Shown piece by piece: positions 36,011 through 47,012 of a stretch of 64,000 nt of DNA (the first letter of the stretch is position 1; each line of letters starts with the position of its first letter). The notes below the pieces were generated by a model. That model did not search any database. It was not told the DNA's origin and was given only the letters and a program-made list of their open reading frames with translations. A program made the translations under genes and the position numbers. Source of the DNA: Branchiostoma floridae (lineage: Eukaryota; Chordata; Leptocardii; Amphioxiformes; Branchiostomatidae); assembly GCF_000003815.2 (NCBI RefSeq), contig NW_023365758.1, forward strand, positions 300,657-364,656. The letters run 5' to 3'.

Positions 36011-36645
36011 GGATCGAGGAATATTGCCCTTTTGCCTGCGTCTATGGCTGCATGGTTGTTTGCAGACAGGCTTAACATTCTGCATGGATTGGAGCCCATG
36101 CCTTTACAGCTATTGAAGCAAGTCGAAAAAAGATGTATATCTTTTATGAGTACTTATAGTATGAGAATATTGGCAAAATGTTGACATGTCTTAAAGGGAT
36201 CGAGGAATATTGGCCTTTTGCTTGCGTCTATCGCTGCACGGTTGTATGCAAACAGGCTTAACATTCTGCGAGGATTGTGGCCCATGCCTTTACAGCTATT
36301 GATATCTTTTATGAGTACTTAAAGTACAAGAATATTGGCAAAATGTTGACATGTCGTGAATGGATCAAGGAATATTGGCTTTCTGTCCTGCGTCTATGGC
36401 TGCACGGTTGTTTGCCAACAGGCTTAACATTCTGTGTGGATTGGGGTCCATGCCTTTATAGCTATTGAAGCAACTTGAAATAAAATGCATATCTTTTATG
36501 AGTACTTATAGTGTGAGAATATTGGCAAAATGTTGATATGTTGTGAAGGGATCCACAAATATTGGCCTTTTGCCTGCGTCTATCGCAGCACGGTTGTATG
36601 CAAACAGGCTTAACATTCTGCGAGGATTGAGGCCCATGCCTGGGT
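36011..36645 (+). repeat. tandem array, four copies, period about 186 bp
   Basis: GGATCGAGGAATATTG-like starts occur at 36011, 36197, 36362 and 36549 (spacings 186, 165 and 187; the third interval carries a deletion). Shared landmarks are CAGGCTTAACATTCTGC, CATGCCTTTACAGCTATTGA and ATATCTTTTATGAGTACTTA. The last copy runs into a non-repeated tail ending in an A-rich tract (AATAAAATCAAAATAAAATC) near 36870, as in a retroposed 3' end. Confidence 0.85.
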
Positions 36646-39600
36646 GGGTCCGGAGTCTTCCTGTAATGAGAGGTGACACCAAACGTCTTGAGGAATGCAC
36701 CTGGATGACTCCACTTAGCCGAGACGTTAACAAGACCTGGCAGGGGATCAGGCAGCGTCACATGGGGTGAAACTGACACTAACTTTGGTCCCCAAGGCAG
36801 CGAGATGGCGCTAAAGGGGCACCAGCGGATTTCCTTTGTTTCAAGATTATATCCCACATTATGTAACCCCAATAAAATCAAAATAAAATCAAATCAACCC
36901 AAAACAAAGGGCCTTTGGAAAACTTAAATAGTACACTGCGTATACTCTTTGAAACTATTTCCATGTCAGAAAGTTCAGCTACGTTCTTTTCTAACTTAGT
37001 GAACGAACTATTCAAATTGTTATATCATAAAGTTATCATTTTGGAGGGGCGATGCCTCCAGGTCCCGTCCCTCCATCCATCCTTGGACAGAAATTTACTT
37101 TTTTTGGACAAATTTCACCTGTCTGTCCCAAAAATCTGAACTTCATTATGTGTCACTGATAAAAATGTATTTTTGTGAGTTTAACGTAATGAAGGACATG
37201 GCCTCCCAAACAATGAGTGGGATGGAAAAGAATTTAAAGCTGGAGTTTATGTTTACAAAAATACAACAATTCATGTTAGGAAGCTCAGGTTTTATTTCTT
37301 TTTTGGGACGGACATGGTGAGATATTTGTCTGTCCCAACAAGCAAATTTCCGTCGCAGGATTGGTTGAAGGATCCTACAGACAGCCCTTCCTTACCAGGC
37401 TTAGCTAGCCATATGATACAGTAAAATGCAATCATGGACAATTATAGAAGTTGGCACGAGTCCAAAAAGATTTCTTTGGGCCTTTTCTTCCCTTTGTTAT
37501 GGCTGGGAGCGGAAATCAAATACGCCACAGCCATTTTGTATTTTACCCAGAATCCTTGCACTGAAAGTGTAGCTATTGTTAGCTCCTAGGTAGTGCAGTA
37601 TGTATAGTGCAAAGGTGTTAGAAGAGTGTGAAGTCAATAACTGCAGCATAGGTATATCCTCCAGGAATAATGCACAGAGGTTAAAATGGCCACACCTATA
37701 TACAGTAAGCTTTAATGTGTAATACTAATAGTACTTAGGGCAGGCATAGTTATTTTGCAACTTCAACCAGGATACCCTTCAAAAAATTAAAAGTAAAATT
37801 TCTGAGAAAGTACAATATTACAGAGAGAATATAGAAAAAAAAAATTTTTGTTGAGCCCTTCCTTAAAAGTTATTCATAATTTTAGCTTTTGGAATTAAAA
37901 ATGTATCACAAATCCATTGCTTTGAAAGTTTGATGCTGTTTTCTCGCACCTTAACCCAGTTAACGATATTAACACAATTTCCTTAGCCGAACGTGTTCTT
38001 TGTTATCTCCTTAAATCCCTTCCTAAGGGAGTCTTCGTCTTAAACTGCCCAAGGAAATGGTCACCTTAAAGAGTTGAATCAAGCTCATTGATCACATTCT
38101 ATAAGATGTCAATCATTAAGAATTGGTAATTAAACCTATTTTGTCGAATTCTACCACCTGGAAAATCGGATTTGCGAGCATTTTGCAACTTTCACTGCAT
38201 CTTTTTCTTCCATTATATCAAGATTAAACAAACTACTTGGCAATTACGCATTAGCTCGTTTCATCGCTATTATTGGCTAGCAAATTATGAACAGAAGAGT
38301 TAATGTTTTCATTCTCTTTGAAGCAAAAAAAGATAGGCTTAAAAAAAATTTAGGGCAGCAAGAAACGTTGTTACAGTAATCTTTTAATTAGGGTGAGTGT
38401 GAGATGATTAGGCATTGAAAATAATGTATAAACACCTTTGGAAATAATGTAAGAGGAAAACTGACTTTGTAAATACTCTTTCGGGCAAACGGGCAAAGGA
38501 GTTCCATGCCATGTTGATAATTTTAAAGTCCACATAAAAAAATTAAAAGATATCATCTCATTTAAAAGTTGATATTTCTGTTTACTAAAAAGTTATAAAA
38601 CCAGCGAAGTTTTTACTGATTTCTTAACTCCTGTACATGTGTCCGTGCATGTTTGTGTGGAATTTAACCATACATTTCAGTGGCAAGCAGAAATCTAGTT
38701 CTTCCCTCAGAATTTGATAAATGAATTTTGGATTGAAAACAGTTAAACCTCTCCCTGACCACCCAGCTATTCGACTGACAGCGAAAACGGTGGGTTTAAA
38801 GATGAAGAAGATGTCATTGTGTGGGAAACAATGGCCGACAGGAGAGACACAGACAGTGTGGAACCAATGCGCCACATTCAGGGGGAGGGCAGAGCCACAA
38901 ATTGTCACCTGGATTATCGGTGGAATTTTAATTGAAGAGGCTTGTTTCGGATGAGAACAGGCAGGGAAGTAGACAAAAATGTGGTGTTACGATATATAAA
39001 CACATCATTTTGAATCATCACAACACCTTAATCGAGGTCTAGAACTTAGAAGGGTGTCTATGTCCGTATGGTTAAAAGCACATGCCCTCAGTCAGTCCTT
39101 GAGACAAAAAGATGCAGTCAATACAGGTGATAGATTGCTGTAATTATTGTTCCCATTCTTATCTACTTTAACCTGTATGCATGATAGACATAGCACAAGA
39201 AGGTATCAAGGCTCAATTGTATGTTACAAAAATAAGGGGCAGGGTACAAGGTTTTCGGTGATCCTAATTTCCGATTTTCCTTCTCTGTTTATTGTACTAT
39301 TGGTGGGTTTTTGTCCGACTTACTTCCAGCAGAAATTGTGAAAAGTAGGAATGTTTAGTGTTCATAGCCACCAGCTAGGATTAGCCCATATTTCGGACCC
39401 CTCTAGAGACAAATGGATGGGAGAATCCAAAGCTTTTAGAGGCGGGCGCGGCTTAGCAGTGTAATCTTTGTAACATTTGGAGCGCAAAGATGGCGACATT
39501 TGCACGGTTTAATGTTGGGAACTATCTTTGAAGGATATCTGTACAGCTTTGTTTTTTGGATTTAGACAGGATTTGGCTGTTGCTACAACTACAGTGATTG

Positions 39601-39696
39601 TACATGAAAATATTGGTGTTTTATCATCAAAGTTTGAAAAAATAATTGGAGATGGTTTAACATACATAAAACTGAACAGTTAGAAGAAAAAATATT
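36646..39696. other. non-coding, AT-rich, no gene recognised
   Basis: 38030-38310 has several homeodomain-type cores (GGTAATTAAAC, GGCAATTACG, CAAATTATG) and may be regulatory. The plus strand at about 39486-39494 has AAGATGGCGAC, YY1-like, opening only 13 codons. No exon is recognised. Confidence 0.45.
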
Positions 39697-39975
39697 CAGT
39701 TTGTTTTGAAATGTTATGTTTGTGACCTAGTATTCTGGAAACACAAATACAATTATATGGTCATTGGATAACCGTGGCAGACTTTAAGGATTTTGTGGAT
39801 CTTCCCTGTTTGTTATTAAAAAAAACTGAATGGACAGGAGGAAAAATATGCAGTTTGTTTTGTAATGTTGTGTTTGTGACCTAGTATTCTGGATACACAA
39901 ATACAATTATATGGTCATTGGATAACCGTGGATAGACTTAGAGGATTTTGTGGATCTTTGCTGTTTGTTGTAGTT
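39697..39975. repeat. tandem duplication, period 154 bp
   Basis: TGTGACCTAGTATTCTGGA ... ATATGGTCATTGGATAACCG ... GGATTTTGTGGATCTT occurs at 39721 and again at 39875 with few differences. Confidence 0.9.
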
Positions 39976-40622
39976 GTTTACTAATGTATCTTGGCTCTGC
40001 GGGGGACAAAATCCTGTCAGGACAAAGGAATTGGTGTCCATTTTTTCCCTGTGCCAATTTAACACTAAGAGTCAGTAAGATATGTTTGTCCAGGTATGAC
40101 ATACCCACACCTTTCAGTTCATGATGAAGTTAGGAAGTTTTTCATTCGTCGCAATTGTCCACAACGGAACACAGGAAAGCTCTCGGGTGTCGGGGAACAA
40201 TGAGGAATATAATCGAGCACATTCATGTCCACCTCACCGTGGGGGCCCGGAACACAAGAAACACCTTCCCAGACAATTAGATCAAAGTCTTAGCGAGAAA
40301 CGGCATCTCGGCCGGGTACGCGTAAGGTAAATATACGGGGGTTGTTGTGCGCTCCTCGGTTTACCGCCCTCCATTTGGGCGTGAGGTTACTGTTACCATC
40401 GGTGCTGTCACAGATCTGGGCGATGCCGGCAGCGTTTTTCAAAAGTGGACGGGTAAACAGGAATAGGTCAATGGACTCCTGAAAGGGGTGAGAAAAACGG
40501 AGAATTGTGGTAGCTTCTACGGACAATGGCTTTATATATGTGCAAACCATGGCGCAAATATGGCTTTATATTAGCAATACTTGGAATGTCAATGATTTCA
40601 GTACACCTACACCTACAGTGTA

Positions 40623-40830
40623 CTGTAAATGCATTTAAGTTCGCGGGGATTTGATTTCGCGGTAGCGGGAAAATGGACTTTTCGCGGTGGTTTTAATTTC
40701 GCGGTAGCACCATGCGCTGTAGTCTCTTACTGTTATGAAAAAATTTTTGCGGGGGATTTAAATTCGCGGTGAAGTGGGCGCCGCGAAAACCGCGAATATT
40801 AATCCACCGCGAACATTTCTGCATTTACAG
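40623..40830. mobile_element. Tc1/mariner-type MITE (TA target), 208 bp
   Basis: Ends CTGTAAATGCATTTAAGTTC and the inverse GAACATTTCTGCATTTACAG form about 24 bp of imperfect inverted repeat, flanked by TA at 40621-40622 and 40831-40832. The interior repeats the motif TTCGCGG/CCGCGAA many times in both orientations. The superfamily is inferred from the TA duplication. Confidence 0.75.
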
Positions 40831-40854
40831 TACTTTAGTCCTGTGTGAACTTAA

Positions 40855-40930
40855 GTCAAATATGTACTAGTAACCACCTCTACATATAAAAACTAACTGG
40901 CCATTGATTACAGTCAAACCTGTCACAAGA
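40855..40930. repeat. dispersed copy of the AGTCAAACCTG repeat
   Basis: AACCACCTCTACATATAA...CTGGCCATTGATTACAGTCAAACCTGT matches the unit of the array at 23876-24290. It lies 25 bp from the MITE at 40623-40830. Confidence 0.65.
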
Positions 40931-41143
40931 GGTCGATATCCATAAACGTCACTTGTTCAAGTTGTTGACACACTTCCACATATAACATTTTATTAATGGT
41001 CCTTCCCCAGATTACCAGTAATTGTACTGGCCTTTTATTTGGGACGTAACAAGATAGACACAAAAATATTGATGATTGTACATTTTCCAAAAATGGCACC
41101 TTGGTTGTACCCACCTGTCATTACTTTAAACACGTTTTATTTC

Positions 41144-41680
41144 ATTCAATCATGTTTGTCTTTTTAACAAAGACAATTTCTTACCTCCGGCAGTTCATGA
41201 GGACTTTGCGATTATCGATAACAGTTAAAATAACGATGACTGTACTTTTCTAATAATCCTACCTGTTAGTGCTATACTCATTCAATCACATTGGTCTCTT
41301 AAACAAAGACAGTTTCTTACCTCCTGCGGTTCAGAAGGACTTTGTATTCATTTTGCAATTATCGATAACAGTCGAAATAACGATGATCGTGCTTTTTTAA
41401 TAATCCTACCCGCTACTACTATTCTCATTCAATCACATTGGTCTCTTTAATAAAGACAGTTTTTACCTCCCGTGGTTCAAGAGGACTTTGTATTCGTTTT
41501 ACAATTATCGATAACAGTTGAAATAACGATGACTGTTCTTTTCCGATAATCCGACATGTCACTACGTCTCATTCGTTCAATCACATTTGTCTTCGTAAGA
41601 AACAAAGACTCTGACAATTTCTCGCCTCCCACAGTTTGTGAGGACTTTGTATTCATTCTGCAATTATTGATGTTGACGAG
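41144..41680. repeat. tandem array, four copies, period about 143 bp
   Basis: ATTCAATCACATTGGTCTCT-like starts fall at 41144, 41280, 41427 and about 41573. Each is followed by CAAAGACAGTTTCTTACCTC, GAGGACTTTG, ATTATCGATAACAGT and AATAACGATGA. Divergence between copies is moderate and the fourth is the most diverged. Confidence 0.85.
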
Positions 41681-41814
41681 AAATTAAGGGTGATGGATTG
41701 TATTAAAGAAAACAATACAAGTGGCTCTGCAATCACAATTAAAAGGGAGCAAGCCCTGGCACTGATGGAGGAATGATAGAGTCAATTGGTTCAAATCATG
41801 TGTAGATCTGGGCT

Positions 41815-42060
41815 TGAAATACCACCTGCATATCTGTCAATGAAAGTTAGACATCCAGGTGATAATATATGCCAAATAATAAATGAGTGATTATGTCACT
41901 GACGAAAGGTAATGGATGCTACCTGAAACATCTGACCATTTTCAAAATCATACCCAGTTGCTTGAGTAACTATACCACTTGCATTTGCAGGTTAGTAGTT
42001 GGTGCAAGTAAAATTAGAGCTGTGCAGGTATTTTTTTATGTTTACGTGCCCCAAACTGAA
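41815..42060. repeat. relative of the hAT-like element at 3309-3658
   Basis: Starts GGGCTTGAAATACCACCTGC, then has TGCAGGTTAGTAGTTGGTGC, AAATTAGAGCTGTGCAGG and GTTTACGTGCCCCAAACTG, collinear with the 3309 element but diverged. A right terminus could not be identified. Confidence 0.55.
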
Positions 42061-43066
42061 CTGACACAAGGTAAAATCATTTGGTGACTCTAGAGACTTG
42101 CGTAATTTGTACTCAAATTGAAGTAGTGAAACAAGTAGCAAGATTTGAAATTTATACCACATGAATAAAAATTGTTTTTTGATGCATAAAAAGAGAAAGG
42201 CAATGAGTTAGTCTTTTAGGTAAAACTGCAGATAATATTGAATGCTAATGTACCAGTGTAGGTATACAGGAACAAGTATTGTTTTGGAGCTCTGGATCTC
42301 TATTCCAAGGAGACGATTAGCGCTTCAGTTTGAGATCACATTTAGGATTGCCTGCAAAGGGTTGGAAGACTGCGACAATTACTCGTGCATTGTGGCTGCA
42401 GAGATATTTTTAGGTGTCCCCCCGTAATAGGTTGGGAAAAGGTTATACTGCAAATCTCCTGAAAAGGTGGCGTGACTTCAGCGACAACTTTGGGCATGTT
42501 TTCTGCAATTATAAGATGCTTGGGCTCCGAGTGTAATGGCTTCAAAGGAATAGGGATTAAGATAAGAACGCTCCAAGTCAAGACGCGAGGCTGTACTCGT
42601 GTTATAAAGTCTTTCTTACAAATGCGCCGTAAGTTCAGTCTAAGAACTAAATTAGCAGCCATGCTTTGAAAGGCAATTGTAACTTCAAGTTGTGGAGTAA
42701 AAGAAGAATGTTAATAGGACTTACACACGAAATGTTAACAATGTCATCCTTTGAACCATTGGTTCAACAGAGAACTTTGATATTGCTGCAGTGTATGTTT
42801 GTATGTAAAGACAGACAATGTGCTTGCCTTGAAGCATTGGTAGAATGAGGATAGACTTTTATGTCACTTGAAGACAGACTGCAATAATTTACTTCTGCAG
42901 TGTTGAAGTCAATAGAAGAAAACAAACTTTATGGAACAGCAATTGTGAAGGATACAATGTGTGGCAAACAGGCAAAAGAAACATGTGCTTCTAATATCCA
43001 GCAACTCTAGTGAACTACTATAATTTATGAATGATAATAATGTAAACAATAATACTAGCATTATGT
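42061..43066. other. non-coding, no gene recognised
   Basis: 42290-42660 is somewhat less AT-rich, with overlapping open frames on both strands. There is no domain or convincing splice structure. Confidence 0.5.
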
Positions 43067-43642
43067 GTGTTATATTTTGAAACATTATGTAGTGACATTG
43101 TGCTGGTTCAGGACAGTAGATTTGCTATATTTAGCTTTCCCTTTTACAAAAACCAAGACTACTCTGATATCTCTGGGAAAATACCAGCTATCTCCTCAAT
43201 GCTACCTCTGCCGTGCCTTGAGGAAAAGTCAATTGGTTTTCTGAAGCAATTATGGGATACATTGTTTTTGTGCGAAGTTGTTTCAAAGAGATTTCTGCAA
43301 CTCAATTACCTGCAAAAGGCTTTAGATAAGATCATGTTATGTCAACGGTTCAGTCTGTTTTTCCTTTGTGGGTCGCTTTGTCGAAGTCTTCCTTCACTTC
43401 TTAGAGTTTTCTTGTACATGATTGAATGTGAATTTGACCACATCTGCTTAAAAGTTAAAGTACATTATTGCCACTTTTTTGGTAGTCCATTAGATGGCAG
43501 AAAGTTATCTTGTTCCTTCTGCGTTTTACTGGTCCATAAGTTCAGCGGCTGTCAAGGAATTCTGGCAGTCAGAAAATGTTATGATTTTGCACCACAACAT
43601 CTGCTTGGAAATTTCAGCTACAACTTGAGATGTAGACGATAA
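43067..43642 (+). CDS. unrecognised 191-codon open frame, probably not a gene
   Basis: A single uninterrupted frame of 191 codons in AT-rich DNA is longer than expected by chance, but I recognise no domain. The translation is rich in Phe, Leu and Cys with several short hydrophobic stretches (for example near residues 17-27 and 94-105). The start lacks a clear promoter or acceptor. It ends about 50 bp before the assembly gap at 43696. It could be an eroded transposon coding segment or chance. Confidence 0.15.
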   Translation: MLYFETLCSDIVLVQDSRFAIFSFPFYKNQDYSDISGKIPAISSMLPLPCLEEKSIGFLKQLWDTLFLCEVVSKRFLQLNYLQKALDKIMLCQRFSLFFLCGSLCRSLPSLLRVFLYMIECEFDHICLKVKVHYCHFFGSPLDGRKLSCSFCVLLVHKFSGCQGILAVRKCYDFAPQHLLGNFSYNLRCRR

Positions 43643-43695
43643 TAGAGAGCATTCGAATTAGAAAACCATTACGATCTTATATGGACAATCGAGCC

Positions 43696-43795
43696 NNNNN
43701 NNNNNNNNNNNNNNNNNNNNNNNNNNNNNNNNNNNNNNNNNNNNNNNNNNNNNNNNNNNNNNNNNNNNNNNNNNNNNNNNNNNNNNNNNNNNNNN
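43696..43795. other. assembly gap (100 N)
   Basis: Exactly 100 N, so the true length is probably unknown. It abuts the minisatellite at 43796, which likely caused the assembly break. Long minus-strand translations that cross it contain only X residues here. Confidence 0.98.
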
Positions 43796-44850
43796 GTAGG
43801 ATGAATGGGGATGCATGAGGGTGCGTAGGATGAATGGAGATGCATGAGGATGCGTAGGATGAATGGGGATGCGTAGGATGCACGAGGGTGCGTAGGATGA
43901 ATGGAGATGCATGAAGATCGTAGGATGAATGGGGATGCATGAGGGTGCGTAGGATGAATGGAGATGCATGAGGATGCGTAGGATGAATGGGGATGCATGA
44001 GGGTCCGTAGGATGAATGGAGATGCACAGGGATGCATGAAGATGCGTAGGATGAACAAGGATGCACGGGGATGCATGAGGATGCGTAGGATGAATGGGGA
44101 TGCACGAAGATGGGTAGGATGAATGGGGATGCACGGGAATGCGTCGGATAAATAAGGATGCACAGGGATGCATGAGGATGCGTAGGATGAATGGGAATGC
44201 ATAGGGATGCATGAGGGTGCTTAGGATGAATGGGGATGCACGAGGATGCGTAGGATGAATGGAAATGCATGAGGATGCGTAGGATGAATAAGGATGCACG
44301 GGGGATGCATGAGGATGCGTACGATGAATGGGGTTGCACGGGGATGCATAGGGATGCGTAGGATGAATGGGAATGCACAGGGATGCATTAAGGATGCGTA
44401 GGATGAATGGGAATGCACAGGGATGCATGAGGGTGCGTAGGATGAATGGGAATGCACAGGGATGCACGGGGATGCGTAGGATGAATGGGAATGCACAGGG
44501 ATGCATGAGGGTGCGTAGGATGAATGGAAATGCACAGGGATGCATGGGGATGCACAGGGATGCATGAGGATGCATAGGATGAATGGGGATGCACGAGGAT
44601 GCATTGGATGAATGGGGATGCACGGGGATGCATAGGATGAATGGGAATGCACAGGGATGCATGAGGGTGCGTAGGATGAATAAGGATGCACGGGGATGCA
44701 TGAGGATGCGTAGGATGAATGGGGATGCACAGGGATGCATGAGGATGCTTAGGATGAATGGGAATGCACGGGAATGCGTAGGATGAATGGGAATGCACGG
44801 GGATGCATGAGGATGCGTAGGATGAATGGGAATGCACAGGGATGCATGAG
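43796..44850. repeat. 39-bp minisatellite
   Basis: About 1.05 kb of a variable unit of roughly 39 bp made of GGATGCATGAGG, TGCGTAGGATGAATGGG and AATGCACAGG modules. Some units are shortened or expanded by the internal 12-14-bp modules. Because 39 is divisible by three, minus-strand frames stay open for up to 409 codons (His-Pro-His-Ala-Ser-like repeats) in all three phases, so these are not evidence of a protein. The left end is lost in the gap. Confidence 0.95.
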
Positions 44851-45016
44851 GATCTATCATACACAGGTAGGATGACTGAGAGTACATAAGAGTGTCTGTG
44901 TGGTTAATGTATACTATTACCTATGGTAATGCATGTCACATTAACATGTGTTAACATGTGTCCATATGTAGGTAGGTTCATTTGCATAAATGGGACTTTA
45001 CCATGCTCCCGCTACC

Positions 45017-45120
45017 CAAAATGGCGGCCTGGCAAGCTAACCTTTCTGCTTTGGAGGTCTAAGGTCAAAGGTGGTTTACCTGATTACCCCGTACAGTTTC
45101 CCCTGTTCTTTAACCTATAA
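45017..45120. promoter_or_regulatory. orphan copy of the zinc-finger promoter block
   Basis: CAAAATGGCGGCC (45017-45029) is followed by TTGGAGGTCTAAGGTCAAAG, TTTACCTGATTACC, CGTACAGTTT and TTTAACCTATAACTGTG. This is collinear with the blocks upstream of genes A, B and C (49278, 55843, 61095). Here no first-exon donor and no zinc-finger gene follow on the left, where the minisatellite and gap lie. It may mark a lost or unassembled fifth unit. Confidence 0.7.
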
Positions 45121-45174
45121 CTGTGTTCCACACCTGTAATGGAAATTAATGAGAAGTTATATCTCTGCTTTAAG

Positions 45175-45900
45175 AGTGATTTGGGTGTTCTCACTAGTGT
45201 TCAGTTCAGTTCAGTTGTCATATCTATATAGATCGAAGAATCGAATTACATGGGTTCAAGGACCAGAGTAATTCTAGTAATGCCTAGGGTGGGCCCAGCT
45301 CTGACATTTTACTAGTATTGTTATTTATTTATATTTATTTATTTCATCTTGAAACAGATGGGTAGCCCCTACAACAGTGCATAGTTGATTTCCAAGGGGG
45401 CCCATCAAATATACATATAAAATAATAAATACAGGACAAAAAACGTGGTTACAATCAGTCAAACTTTGGTTGGGCCGACTGCTCTCTCTTCGCAGCCAGG
45501 GGCTGAGCTTACAATAGGCGGGGCTAAATAGCAATGGTGTGAAGTGGCGCCTAATGACCTCAATACGACAGTATTTGCCCCAGTTGCGGCCAAAGGAGTT
45601 TTTTTTTAATTTTTGAACCACTCATACTGGGAAGGACCCTTAATCTTTTCGATAAGTGCGGTGGATTCTTTTACGTGCTCGAGGTGCGGCTGTCTCTGAA
45701 CACCGGACCTCCAGTTAACGTCTTATCCAAGGGACGGCCCTAGCCGAAGCTAGGTACCGATTTTTCCACTGGGTGAAGTGAGGAAAGTCGTGTAATGTGC
45801 CTTCCTTTCCAAAGTGCACAAGATCGGTGACATGGTTTGTTGTGAGGTTTTGCATTCGCCATTTCGGGTGTTGGAGTTAAGCTGTTGGCCCCACTAGGCC
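45175..45900. mobile_element. degraded retroelement-like relic
   Basis: Includes GTTCAGTTCAGTTCAGTTGTC near 45199, a TTTATTTA-rich tract at about 45320, and an extended stretch (CCAGTTAACGTCTTATCCAA, GGTACCGATTTTTCCACTGG, GTGAAGTGAGGAAAGTCGTG). The last part recurs inverted in the cadherin intron (34500-34545). This style of sequence is common in repeated 3' ends of marine invertebrate retroposons. I cannot name the family. Confidence 0.45.
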
Positions 45901-46153
45901 CAAACCTCTGTGATATAATATGGATGTTCGTAGAAATTACAAACTGATTCGCCGACGAAGCCTAGAATTCATATTCTAAACTATGCTTTGTATTGTGTAT
46001 ATAGGTAGCATAAACAGCACGAGGTAGGTGGAACAAACAGTCGATTTTACTTTATCATATGTTGTAAATGGAAATCATGTAAATCATGATAAAGTAAATT
46101 CATCATAATATCTACTACTAGTCATGCTACCACTATTTATAGTACTCGTAATA

Positions 46154-46339
46154 CCCCCCTCACATTAGGCGCGATTCGATCGGACGACGAGTCTGCGAGC
46201 TCTAAATTTCGAGGAGGCATGACCCTGACGGGAAGGGGGGAATCTGCCATTTCTTCATCGGCATCAGGATCATGCCTCCTCGTAAATCAGAGCTCGCAGA
46301 CTCGTCATCCGATCGAATCGCGCCTAATGTGAGAGGGGG
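46154..46339. mobile_element. MITE with about 70-bp inverted arms, TA target, unit A only
   Basis: The left arm begins CCCCCCTCACATTAGGCGCG and the right arm ends CGCGCCTAATGTGAGAGGGG. The arms pair for about 70 bp with few mismatches (through GAGTCTGCGAGCTCT and GAGGAGGCATGA). TA flanks both sides (46152-46153, 46340-46341). The corresponding places in units B (near 49592) and C (near 58268) read straight through, so this insertion came after the duplication. Confidence 0.85.
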
Positions 46340-46875
46340 TAGAACGAAGATAATCTAAGGATGCTTGATTTTTCTTAATTAAAAAAATCAATTTCAAAAA
46401 ACTTTATTCGTTTTAGCATAATACACAAGAACGTTTGATATGATGTATGAAACATCAGCACCAAGTCAATGACTCCAGTGTTATATTGACATTCACCTAG
46501 TTGAGGTAGCATTATGACCTAGAACATCCAAGGAGCTTTTATCAGTTTATTAGCAAATTCATGCCCATTTCATCTTCCACTGCTTTCTCTGAACAGTATT
46601 TACATGTTCTCTCGACAACGGACAGTTTTATCAGCAGTATTGTGCGGTTTACTGTTGAATATGTGTTTCCGTAAGAATGGGGCATGCAAAAACATAGCAA
46701 CTGGGAGCTGCCCAAGTCCTACTTGCTAGTACTCCGCAAGGAGGCTTGGTGAGGGGCAGAAGGATCTGAAAGGAAAAGAAACTTGCAAAACTGAAATTTC
46801 AAAGCATAACCACAACGATTTAAAATACACGATAGACGGCCTTAGTCTGTAACTGCCGTTAAATGTAAAGTCCAT

Positions 46876-46965
46876 TCCTGTGAACCCGCGTTCCACTCAC
46901 ATGTAGGGTTTCTCAGCGGTTTGTTTGACCATGTGCAGGCCCGACTTTACTTGTTCATGGAGCCG
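46876..46965 (-). pseudogene. fossil zinc finger beyond the stop of gene A
   Basis: On the minus strand GLHMVKQTAEKPYM is followed by TGA where the first Cys (TGT) of the next finger should be. This is a finger tail and linker left outside the coding region. The same relic with the same TGA lies after B (50188-50275), C (58876-58960) and D (62131-62205), so the array was already shortened before the units duplicated. Confidence 0.7.
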
Positions 46966-47012
46966 ACAAACTGTTGTTGTTCAACCGTCCAGTGTTTGCA
47001 ACTGTGAACTGT

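Noticed and set aside
36011-36645. CRISPR-like regular repeat
   Set aside because: Units are about 186 bp and contiguous, without short direct repeats and unique spacers; the genome is eukaryotic.
43658-44887. 409-codon minus-strand frame of His-Pro-Ser-Ile repeats, with overlapping frames of 233, 177, 169 and 158 codons
   Set aside because: Translations of a 39-bp minisatellite; all phases are open and the frame crosses an N gap, so no coding evidence.
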